Below, piece by piece: positions 46,654 through 55,234 of a stretch of 64,000 nucleotides of DNA. A program made the position numbers and the translations under genes. Numbering within the stretch: position 1 is the first letter of the stretch; each line of letters begins with the position of its first letter. The stretch is taken from contig NZ_JAFMYU010000026.1 in NCBI RefSeq assembly GCF_017353255.1, forward strand, positions 24,400 through 88,399. Reading direction: 5' to 3'. The notes beneath the pieces are model-generated. The model had not been told where the DNA came from, ran no database searches, and saw only the letters and a program-made list of their open reading frames with translations. This DNA comes from Fibrella aquatilis (GTDB taxonomy: Bacteria > Bacteroidota > Bacteroidia > Cytophagales > Spirosomataceae).

Positions 46654-47148
46654 AATACATTAAGTAGACAAGCTGAGCAATAAGACGGATAGCACCTATA
46701 AGGGTATCCGTTAGCAAAGAAAAGCAGCGCGTTATGGTAACAGCTCAAGGGACTACCACTAATTAGACTAGTGGTTGACCATTAATTTTGACTGAGGCGT
46801 TCTTCATAAAATCTATTAACACACTGATTATCAAACGTATATATGAAACCGTTCTCTCGTCTAATCACTGGTGTATCTAGAAAGAACACCGATTTGTTGA
46901 CTTACAGTTTTAAGTATCTTTACTTTGACCAATTGTCTAATAAGAGCAGCAATAACCTGTTGCAGCAATCACGTAATCGGTAACAAATTTGATTGATTTT
47001 ACTTAGCAGCCTAGCTATTACCAGAATAGGCGTTTATCTGCTGATTATTAGCCGCTTCCCCGTTCAAGTGTAGTATCAGGTCTTTACCAATCCCATGAAT
47101 GAATTTTCACCTTAACGACCATTTGCCTATCGACTAACCAGCACGTTC
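46654..47148. other. Intergenic region, 495 bases
   Basis: AT-rich gap between divergent genes. It holds a 7-bp inverted repeat (46755-46761 with 46769-46775). A 46-codon reading frame at 46843-46983 (MKPFSRLITGVSRKNTDLLT...) is Asn/Ser-rich with no motif and is likely chance. TAATTTTG at 46783-46790 fits a -7 element but has no matching TTG at the right spacing. Confidence 0.4.
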
Positions 47149-47736
47149 ATGATCCTCATTGCGCTACGTGACGCCTTTCAGCAATCGCTGATAGGGTATT
47201 ACCTTGACAAACAAGGTTACCAGACTGCCGAACCGAGGCAGTTTAATTACGCTATCCAACCAACCACCGACCGGCTTACGGTAATCACCGACGACGTGAT
47301 GCAATCCTGGCCGACTGCAGCACAGACCGATCTTATCTGGCTTGTTGACTGTAGCAGCGGGTTCTCGCCTGGTGCAGACCTTCCCAAAACCGTACGTGGT
47401 GTCTTGTGCAGCCAATCGGATGCCGATGAACTGCTGACCTGTATTCACCAGGTAGAACTGGGCAGGCAATACATATCGGGGCAATTATTACGAACCATTG
47501 GCCGACCGGAAAGCACCGACACCACCGCCGCTCAGCTAAGCAAGCTAAGCCGACGGGAACTCGAAGTTTTTGACCTGATCAGGCAGGGGTTGTCGATGAA
47601 TAAAATAGCCGATAAGCTGTTTATCAGTATTCATACGGCCGAGAATCACCGGGCCAATATCCAGAAGAAACTGGCTTTATCGGGGCGGCTGAGTTTAGTG
47701 CGTTACGCTGCCGTAGCCGCTTCGGCCACAAAATAG
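47149..47736 (+). CDS. LuxR-type response regulator
   Basis: 195 residues. Residues 1-115 look like a degenerate receiver domain: MILIALRDAFQQSLIGYYLD starts it, but the acidic pair expected after the first strand is absent; LIWLVDCSSG holds the only plausible Asp. The C-terminal 65 residues are a LuxR/GerE helix-turn-helix: LSRRELEVFDLIRQGLSMNK, IADKLFISIHTAENHRANIQ and KKLALSGRLSLVRYA. It binds DNA and probably controls the neighbouring genes, possibly without phosphorylation. It lies 144 bases upstream of the RHS toxin gene in the same direction, a natural candidate for its regulator. Confidence 0.85.
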   Translation: MILIALRDAFQQSLIGYYLDKQGYQTAEPRQFNYAIQPTTDRLTVITDDVMQSWPTAAQTDLIWLVDCSSGFSPGADLPKTVRGVLCSQSDADELLTCIHQVELGRQYISGQLLRTIGRPESTDTTAAQLSKLSRRELEVFDLIRQGLSMNKIADKLFISIHTAENHRANIQKKLALSGRLSLVRYAAVAASATK

Positions 47737-47880
47737 GGGATCACCACTACCCAATATAGCGGCATGCCGTGATTGATTGACGGGCGGTTAGCCAGTCTAT
47801 TTGTAAGCAGAGAGACCACAGGCCAATTGGCTGTGTAGCTGGTCGATCTGGTACTGATAGACTGGTTTACCGCCCTTCTT

Positions 47881-50800
47881 ATGTTACGACTCTACACGCT
47901 CCTTTGGTTTTTGTTGGTGTTGTTTATGCATCAGCCTGCATGGGCGGGCAACGAAGGCGACGAGCCAACGAAACCCACACCCCGGAAAACGGCATTGCCA
48001 AAAGCCAGGCTGCCCGAAGGACCAGTGCTGTCTCCGGCAGGAATAGAACCCATTACGCCGATCCGTAAGGTTGTGCTCACAAAGCCCAAAACGCTGGGGC
48101 CAGACCCCATCCGGTTTACCATGCGTGCGTCTAAGAATACGGTAGCGGTTGGCGAGGAGTTCGAAATCACCATAGTGGCCGAACTGCTGCCTATTGGCTC
48201 AGCAAGTATGTTCTTTTTCGAGGAGCAGAAAGGCTTCAGTCTTAAGGTCTTAATGCCTGAGGGCTTTGTACAAACAGGGGGCGATTACACTGATTATATT
48301 AGTAACAAATTCACCCAAAGCAATAGTGGTGCTATAGTATATAATCTGAAAGGCTATTTATCGAGGTCTGTAGCCCAATCTACTTTCACACTGTTACGCG
48401 GCATTGAGAACAGTACAAGCACTGGCACATTTGAAAAGAAACAGGCTATCACAATTAATCTTAATGAGCTTGATGCGACCAACTTATCAGCAGCAAGGGT
48501 AGGCCAAGGGTCTAATGCAGTATGTTTGCTGCTAAAATCACCTCTATCTATGTTGATTAAGTCGGTCAATGGGTCATTGATCTCTTTTTCTGTTAGTATC
48601 AAGGACAAAAGTGCCACTTATGAATTTAGTACAGATAGCATAACATATAGCCAAAGCAACGCCTTCACCTCAATGCCTAAAAGTGGACGCTACTATATCA
48701 GAGCGGCTAATGATTATTCATGTGTACGAAGAGTGAATTACGATTTAAGAAACCTTGCGACACTTAAGAATGATAATGGCGCAGCTATAATAACAGACTG
48801 TAATATTGAAAATTATATAACGATATCTCCCTCAGACTATACGATAGCTTGCCCTGCGGTAGACTCTCGTGCCAGATTAGCACCAAGTTCTGTCATTCTT
48901 ACAGTGACTAATTGTGCAAGTGATATAAAATGGTATAGGGGCATTACAAAACTATTGGGTGAAACCAGTACAACTCTCACGGTAACTTATCCAGGTAAAT
49001 ACTATGTAGAATGCAATTCGGCAGATTGTCCAAACAAAGCAGATGTGAGCGATTACGCTACAGTAAGCTCAGATAACGCCGCCCCTGATAAACCCACGCT
49101 CGACGATCCTACTCAGCCTGACTGTAGCAACAGTACGGGTAGTATTAGTGTGCAGTCGGCTAACAACGCCTACACCTACCAACTTTACAAGGACGGCAAT
49201 GCCTATGGCAATGCTGTAGCAGGCAGCAGCGCCTCCTGGAGCAGTCTGGCTAAGGCTACTTACACGGTCAAGGCCAACAACAGTTGTGGTACCTCCACAG
49301 AGAGCGCAGGCAAGAATGTCAATGCTTCTCCTGTACCCGGTACTCCAGGTGTCATTTCAAATCAGGTAGTCTGTCAATACAGTGGCTCAAATAACGCCCA
49401 GACACTTAGCGCAACAGGCGATGCGAATAGCAGCCTCAACTGGTATACCGTGGCAACAAATGGCACAGCCGACGCGGCCAATGCCTCAATCTCTACAGCC
49501 AATGTTACATCCTCGGCCATTGAACGCTGGGTAAGCCAGACGGTGGGTGCCTGCGAAGGGCCAAGGGCTAAGATATCAGTCTCCGTTATTAGTAAGCCCG
49601 CTAAACCTAAGCTAACCCCTATTGGTCCTTCTTGCGGAGGCACATCAGGCAGCATTACAATTGACAATTTCGATTCTAGCCTTGAATACAAAATTGATGC
49701 AGGAAGCTTTGCTACACTGACCGGGAGTACCATCAACACTAGTTTAGGGGTACACACTGTAAAAGCTAGAAATAGCAGTTCTAATTGTGAGTCCGACCAA
49801 GAGTCTAGCGAAGTAAAGGCAGCAAGTGGCCCTGCTGCACCAGGTGTTACAGCGACACAGACCTTTTGCAAGAATAGCGGTGTCAACAAGGTCCAGACAC
49901 TTAGCGCAACAGGCGATGCGAATAGCAGCCTCAACTGGTATACCGTGGCAACAAATGGCACAGCCGACGCGGCCAATGCCTCAATCTCTACAGCCAATGT
50001 TACATCCTCGGCCATTGAACGCTGGGTAAGCCAGACGGTGGGTGCCTGCGAAGGGCCAAGGGCTAAGATATCGGTCTCTGTTACTACTCCTGACTTACCT
50101 ATCCCTCTAGGGGATACGCGTTGCGATGCAGGTGATGTGATACTGTCAGCTACAGGAGGACCAGGCGGCTATCGCTGGTACGCAGCTTCTACAGGTGGCA
50201 GTTCGCTATACCAAGGTACGCCTTACAAGCTCTACGTAACCGCCACAACAACCTATTATGTAGCCAGTGTAGATGGTAGCTGCGAGTCAGACCGGAAGCC
50301 TGCTGTAGTAACCATCAACGTGACTCCCTCTGCCCCAGGGGTTAGTAATGTGAGCTACTGCAAAGACCAGACAGCCTCAGCTTTGGGGGCTACGGGCACA
50401 GCCTTAAAGTGGTACGACAGCAATGGTACCTCGTTAAGCACTACCCCCACGCCCCCCACCAGCACAGTTGCCACACTCACCTACAAGGTCACTCAGACCG
50501 TCAGTGGCTGTGAAAGCCCCAAGGCCACTATCACGGTCACTATCAATGAGACCCCCTCACCTGTCCTGACAGCGTCACCGGCATCTATATGTCCTGGCGG
50601 GACAACCACCATAACGGCTACTGGTTGCGACAATGGAACAATCTACTGGAACGGCACTACAACCACTGGAAGTACATTCACAACGTCTCAGCTTTTTGCC
50701 AACGCAACTTATACTGCCAAGTGTGAGAAAAATAACTGCTTAAGCGGTGAGGCAACAGTTACGGTGACCGTAACTGTGACCGATTTTAAAATATCTGCCA

Positions 50801-53800
50801 ATAATGCGACTAATATTACCGTCTGCAAAAACAGTAGCGTCGCGCTGACTGCGGCCTGTTGCGCCGGCACTGTCTTGTGGTATAATACAACTAGTAGTCA
50901 GCCAGTGTTTGTGGGTGCAGGCGATGTCATAACCAAATCGATAAACGTGACAGCTAGTCAGTACGCCAAGTACAAAGCCTCATGTCGGCGAAGTGCAGAT
51001 AATGATAATAGTGCCGTCACGTCAAATAATGAAGTGATAGTCAACGTTGTCGACTATCCCACCGTTTCGCTGGGTGATGCCCGGCAAATAAATGCTGGAG
51101 AGCCACTGGTAATTACGCCAACCATCGTACCTGCCCCGGCTGCCAACGTGACTTATACGTATATGTGGACTCGTGCAGACGGTGTTAACGTTACTACGTC
51201 TACAATCGATTTTCCGATTGCTACAGTGGCGATGACAGGTACTTACACCGTGAGGGTAAAGAACAGCACTGGTTGCGAAACAACGGCCAGCGTGGTCATT
51301 ACCGTTATTGACGCTTCCTGCACCTGTAAAGATTGTGACCTTGCCAGTGTGAAGGATACCGAAAATCCGGTGGTTCCCGCTACGAACCGGGGCACAACGG
51401 GCAAAAACTTTGTGCAGGAAAGCGTCTATATGGATGCTGGTGGGGGCAGTGTAGCCCAGACAATCACCTACTTCGACGGGCTGGGTCGGCCCCAGGAGAA
51501 GGTAAGCGTTGGTACCGGTGGCGGCACAGCAGCTGCCGACGTGTATGCCATCATGAAGTACGATGACTTTGGCCGGGAGCCTAAAAAATACCTGCCTTTT
51601 GCCGTTGGCGCAGCCAATGGAGCTTTCCGTACACCAGCAGAAGCTGACGTGACGGGCTACTATACCCCTATTGCCACCAAGACGGGTAATCCCTTCACCA
51701 GCCTTACCTACGAATCATCACCGCTGAACCGGGTCTTAACCCAGACTGCCCCTGGTGCTACGGCAGCCGTTAGCATGGCCTACCGCACCAACACAGCCGG
51801 GGAAGTGAAACAGCTAACCGTGGGGGCTACTGCCCTGACGGTAGGTACGTATTCGGCCAACCAACTCTACGTGACCGAAACTACCGACGAAGCCACCAAC
51901 AAGACCATCGAGTATAAGGATAAGGAAGGCCGCGTGGTTTGCAAAGACGTATCGGGCCGCAAGACGCTCTATGGCTATGACGACTTTGGGCGGTTGCGGG
52001 TGGTGGTACCGCCGCTTGCCAGTGGAGCCATTGCTTCCCTGGCCGACCCCGCCGCTAACGACCTGCTGTTTGTCTACACCTACGATGCCCGCGGGCGCAT
52101 GACAGGCAAAAAAGTACCCGGCGCGGGCCTGATGACCATGACCTACGACAATCGTGATCGGCTGGTGACCACCACCGATGCCAAAAACATCGTGATCACT
52201 ACCGAGTATGACGACCTCGACCGGGTAACGGCTACCAAAGAGGGCGGCACCCTACTCACCCAAAACGTTTATGATAGATACGGGGGCGAAGCCAAAGGGT
52301 TTGATACAACTCACGCCTATGGCGTTACCAACCGGGCGGGTGTGCAGGGAATGCTCACCAGCACCAAAACGCTCGTGCTGGGTACAGGTACCTACCTGAC
52401 CAGCACCACCTACTACGACGACCTGGGCCGGGTGATCCAGACCGTGGCCGACAACAGCGTGGGCAAACTAGACCGGGCTTCCTCAAAACTGGATTACATT
52501 GGCCGCGCCCTGGAAACCAAACTGACCACGGCCAACAGCACCACCACCCTGACCGTAGACAGCCGCACGGCCTATGAACGGGGGGGACGGGTGAAAGCCG
52601 TCTGCCAGAAGGTGAGCGACAACCAGCCCTCTGCCGTAGCAGGGGCCAGCGACGCCACCCGGTTTTATTGGGAACCCATTGCCCGCCATACTTACAACGG
52701 TATTGGCGAACTGATGCAGAAAACCCTGGGCTGCAACGTGCAAAAAGTAGACTATACCTACCAGATGCGGGGTTGGCTTACGGGCATCAACAACCCCACC
52801 AGCCTGGCGGCAGACAAGGATTTCTTTGGCATGAACCTGGCCTACGACGCCGTGGGCAATATTACCCAGTGGAACTACCGCAACGGCCAAACCCAGTACG
52901 GCGCAGGTAATACTACAACCATACTGCCTGGCCTGCCCTACGCTTATAGCTTTACCTATGACAGGCTAAATCGGCTTACATCGGGTGTACTGAACAACGG
53001 TAGTGGCGAAGCCTTCCGGCTAGGAGGGGCGGATAACGGCCTGATGAACTATGACGATAACGGCAACATCCAAAGCCTGAAACGCACCCTTCAGGGCACG
53101 GTGGTAGACAACCTGGCCTACACCTACAAGAACAGCGGGCAGTCGAACCAGTTGGAGCGCATTACGGATGACGGGGGTACTGCCGACTTTGCCAAAGCCT
53201 CGCAGTATAGCTATGATGCCAACGGCAACCTGACGGGCGACGTTGCCAAAAACATCACGGGTATTGACTACAACTACCTCAACCTGCCGGGCCAGATTAC
53301 GCGCAGCACGGGGGGCAACATTACCTACACCTACGCCGCCAGTGGGCAGAAGCTGAAAGCGGCTTTCCCGGCGGTGGGCACCACCCCGGCCCGTAGGTAC
53401 GACTACGTGGGCGGCATGGTGTATGAAAATGACCGCCTGGAGTTCATCCCCACCGCCGAAGGGCGGGTGCTGCCACCGGGCCGGGCTGAAACGACCACAA
53501 AAGTACTTGGACAGCCCGACGTAACGGCGACCAACAAATTTTACCGCTACGAGTACCAGTTGAAAGATCATTTGGGTAATTTGCGGGTGGCCTGCCGGTG
53601 CGGCGAAAAAACCACCGAAGCCACCCCAGCGGAAGCCTTTGCTCCGCAGGTGGTACAAGAGCAACATTATGATCCTTGGGGTTTGAATTTATCAACGTTG
53701 AGTAGTCTACTACCACTAAACAACACAGCTAAGCCTGTTGTGCGCTTCAATTATAATGGCATTGAGGAGCAAGGTGATTTAGGAACCTACATGGCGATAT

Positions 53801-54504
53801 ACAGAAGTTTTGATCCTTCTATCAGTCGTTGGTGGTCTGTTGATCCTAAGCCATCTCAATCACACACTACGTATGGGTCTGCAAATGGCAATCCGATCAT
53901 AAATGCAGATCCATTAGGAGACACTATCATTGTCAACAAAGTTGGTACTGTAATCAGTAACAACAAAAAAGATAATCTAGTATTTGCTCAAGGCAACAAA
54001 GGAAAGCTAATGTACTTGGGTGAACTTGGTAAAAAAATTAACATAGGTTATATATACAGAAACTTGTTGAAACAGAACATGAAGATTGCAGAAGGGATTT
54101 ACAGTCCTTTCACTTTCAAAAACCTTGTTCAAGCTAAGGGCGACTGGGATTTAAAAGTAAACAACAAGACAATATACGGTCTTGGCAACGATGGCAAGAC
54201 TCAGTTCTTGTTTGAAGGCAAATCGATGGAGGCTCAAGATATTGGAAATCACCATTTTGGAGCGGTAGCAAATGCGTATGGATTTGGTGAAGTGTTTGCG
54301 CTTAAGCAGGCTGGTATAGCTCAAATGTCAAGTGGAACATCAAAAGCGGAATGGCAAATATACGGTCCTCAACAGATAGTAGGGTCTACTCCCGCTGGTC
54401 CAGTTTATGCCAAGCCCATGTTAGCTCCGTATGGTGATGATCCTCGTGATCAATCATACATTAAAGAAGGCTATCAATATTACAACACGCATCAAAACGA
54501 ATAA
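47881..54504 (+). CDS. Secreted RHS protein with C-terminal polymorphic toxin type 44 domain
   Basis: 2,207 residues. Signal peptide ends near HQPAWA. Residues about 70-1150 are repeated Ig/PKD-like modules with Cys pairs, including two 60-residue segments encoded by identical DNA. The RHS part starts near 1180 (ITYFDGLGRPQEKVSVGTGG) with YD repeats (YGYDDFGRLRVVVPPL, YTYDARGRMTGKKV). The RHS core is at about 1894-2014: YQLKDHLGNLRV, YMAIYRSFDPSISRWWSVDP, YGSANGNPIINADPLGD. The tip (2015-2207) carries KGDWDLK, DIGNHHFGAVANAYGF, GTSKAEW and APYGDDPRDQSYIKEGYQYY, which I recognise as polymorphic toxin type 44 (Ntox44, predicted nuclease). No T6SS gene is near; secretion by Sec, then an unknown route, is inferred. 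GC falls sharply in the tip and its downstream gene. Confidence 0.88.
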   Translation: MLRLYTLLWFLLVLFMHQPAWAGNEGDEPTKPTPRKTALPKARLPEGPVLSPAGIEPITPIRKVVLTKPKTLGPDPIRFTMRASKNTVAVGEEFEITIVAELLPIGSASMFFFEEQKGFSLKVLMPEGFVQTGGDYTDYISNKFTQSNSGAIVYNLKGYLSRSVAQSTFTLLRGIENSTSTGTFEKKQAITINLNELDATNLSAARVGQGSNAVCLLLKSPLSMLIKSVNGSLISFSVSIKDKSATYEFSTDSITYSQSNAFTSMPKSGRYYIRAANDYSCVRRVNYDLRNLATLKNDNGAAIITDCNIENYITISPSDYTIACPAVDSRARLAPSSVILTVTNCASDIKWYRGITKLLGETSTTLTVTYPGKYYVECNSADCPNKADVSDYATVSSDNAAPDKPTLDDPTQPDCSNSTGSISVQSANNAYTYQLYKDGNAYGNAVAGSSASWSSLAKATYTVKANNSCGTSTESAGKNVNASPVPGTPGVISNQVVCQYSGSNNAQTLSATGDANSSLNWYTVATNGTADAANASISTANVTSSAIERWVSQTVGACEGPRAKISVSVISKPAKPKLTPIGPSCGGTSGSITIDNFDSSLEYKIDAGSFATLTGSTINTSLGVHTVKARNSSSNCESDQESSEVKAASGPAAPGVTATQTFCKNSGVNKVQTLSATGDANSSLNWYTVATNGTADAANASISTANVTSSAIERWVSQTVGACEGPRAKISVSVTTPDLPIPLGDTRCDAGDVILSATGGPGGYRWYAASTGGSSLYQGTPYKLYVTATTTYYVASVDGSCESDRKPAVVTINVTPSAPGVSNVSYCKDQTASALGATGTALKWYDSNGTSLSTTPTPPTSTVATLTYKVTQTVSGCESPKATITVTINETPSPVLTASPASICPGGTTTITATGCDNGTIYWNGTTTTGSTFTTSQLFANATYTAKCEKNNCLSGEATVTVTVTVTDFKISANNATNITVCKNSSVALTAACCAGTVLWYNTTSSQPVFVGAGDVITKSINVTASQYAKYKASCRRSADNDNSAVTSNNEVIVNVVDYPTVSLGDARQINAGEPLVITPTIVPAPAANVTYTYMWTRADGVNVTTSTIDFPIATVAMTGTYTVRVKNSTGCETTASVVITVIDASCTCKDCDLASVKDTENPVVPATNRGTTGKNFVQESVYMDAGGGSVAQTITYFDGLGRPQEKVSVGTGGGTAAADVYAIMKYDDFGREPKKYLPFAVGAANGAFRTPAEADVTGYYTPIATKTGNPFTSLTYESSPLNRVLTQTAPGATAAVSMAYRTNTAGEVKQLTVGATALTVGTYSANQLYVTETTDEATNKTIEYKDKEGRVVCKDVSGRKTLYGYDDFGRLRVVVPPLASGAIASLADPAANDLLFVYTYDARGRMTGKKVPGAGLMTMTYDNRDRLVTTTDAKNIVITTEYDDLDRVTATKEGGTLLTQNVYDRYGGEAKGFDTTHAYGVTNRAGVQGMLTSTKTLVLGTGTYLTSTTYYDDLGRVIQTVADNSVGKLDRASSKLDYIGRALETKLTTANSTTTLTVDSRTAYERGGRVKAVCQKVSDNQPSAVAGASDATRFYWEPIARHTYNGIGELMQKTLGCNVQKVDYTYQMRGWLTGINNPTSLAADKDFFGMNLAYDAVGNITQWNYRNGQTQYGAGNTTTILPGLPYAYSFTYDRLNRLTSGVLNNGSGEAFRLGGADNGLMNYDDNGNIQSLKRTLQGTVVDNLAYTYKNSGQSNQLERITDDGGTADFAKASQYSYDANGNLTGDVAKNITGIDYNYLNLPGQITRSTGGNITYTYAASGQKLKAAFPAVGTTPARRYDYVGGMVYENDRLEFIPTAEGRVLPPGRAETTTKVLGQPDVTATNKFYRYEYQLKDHLGNLRVACRCGEKTTEATPAEAFAPQVVQEQHYDPWGLNLSTLSSLLPLNNTAKPVVRFNYNGIEEQGDLGTYMAIYRSFDPSISRWWSVDPKPSQSHTTYGSANGNPIINADPLGDTIIVNKVGTVISNNKKDNLVFAQGNKGKLMYLGELGKKINIGYIYRNLLKQNMKIAEGIYSPFTFKNLVQAKGDWDLKVNNKTIYGLGNDGKTQFLFEGKSMEAQDIGNHHFGAVANAYGFGEVFALKQAGIAQMSSGTSKAEWQIYGPQQIVGSTPAGPVYAKPMLAPYGDDPRDQSYIKEGYQYYNTHQNE
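49398..50072 (+). repeat. Two identical 180-bp direct repeats within the RHS gene
   Basis: 49398-49577 and 49893-50072 are identical base for base (offset 495 bases). They encode the segment from QTLSATGDANSSLNWYTVAT to CEGPRAKIS, one Ig-like module. Flanking sequence is clearly diverged, so the identity reflects recent duplication or gene conversion. Confidence 0.92.
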
Positions 54505-54505
54505 A

Positions 54506-54865
54506 ATGAAAAATTTCAAGAAAATGCTGTTGATCGCAGTGCTGATACTACTGGCAATTGCCGTATATATAGCCGCTGACTTTGAATTGTTCGATAATGC
54601 ACCTTTAGAATTAACTCGTTTTAAACGAGTTAATTCTAAAAACGATGTAGCAGTATGTTATATACCATCCAATGCAACACAACAAGAATATATTCAAGTA
54701 CGAAAAATTATTTCTAATAATTCTTTCGTAATTATTAAAAGTTTCGAAAGGTATCAATCAATTGGTCAACATAAATGGTCAGGTGACACTCTACAGATTG
54801 TTCTTCTTGATACTGCCTCATATAAGCCACGAAAAGATACAGCATCACTTGTCATAGATAATTAA
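54506..54865 (+). CDS. Small membrane-anchored protein, candidate immunity to the RHS toxin
   Basis: 119 residues from ATG 54506; a frame extension back to 54431 overlaps the toxin gene and was rejected. Residues 5-25 (KKMLLIAVLILLAIAVYIAA) are one membrane helix, so the remaining 95 residues face the periplasm or are lipid-anchored. The soluble part (VCYIPSNATQQEYIQVRKII, SFERYQSIGQHKWSGDTLQI) matches no family I know. The gene begins 1 base after the toxin stop and shares its AT-rich composition, as expected for a cognate immunity gene moving with the tip. The function is inferred from position only. Confidence 0.6.
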   Translation: MKNFKKMLLIAVLILLAIAVYIAADFELFDNAPLELTRFKRVNSKNDVAVCYIPSNATQQEYIQVRKIISNNSFVIIKSFERYQSIGQHKWSGDTLQIVLLDTASYKPRKDTASLVIDN

Positions 54866-55234
54866 TTACATTGTATATTTTGAATAAGTTATACTTGAAT
54901 TAAGATGTCTTCACAGATATTTTATTTTTGTTCATTTTTGATAAAATTTTTAATTTATAATTTACACCATAAAAAGACATAAGTTGTACTATTCATAATT
55001 ACTACACATTATAAATGCTTATTAGTTGCAATAATCATTGTATAATGATTAACAAAGTACTGTACTAGCATCATCAGCGAATAATAGTAGTTAAATAGCG
55101 GCTAACCACTAGTTAAAATGGGGGATTGCCCTGATTGATTTAGCAGCCGTAACAGCGTCTATTTGTATCAGTCGCGGCTCAGAAACCCCCACTGGGTATG
55201 GGCCGCTTCAATAGGCCCTGTTATCTGCTGCGTG
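54866..55234. other. AT-rich intergenic region
   Basis: Very AT-rich (long runs such as TTTTTGATAAAATTTTTAA), part of the low-GC patch that begins in the RHS tip. No ORF, terminator or promoter could be supported; it may hold promoter sequences for the next RHS-like gene. Confidence 0.5.

Noticed and set aside
46843..46983. 46-codon frame before the LuxR gene
   Set aside because: Asn/Ser-rich, no motif, no promoter or ribosome-binding context; likely chance.
49398..50072. Direct repeats considered as CRISPR or satellite DNA
   Set aside because: Only two copies, 180 bases long and in frame within one gene; they are duplicated protein modules.
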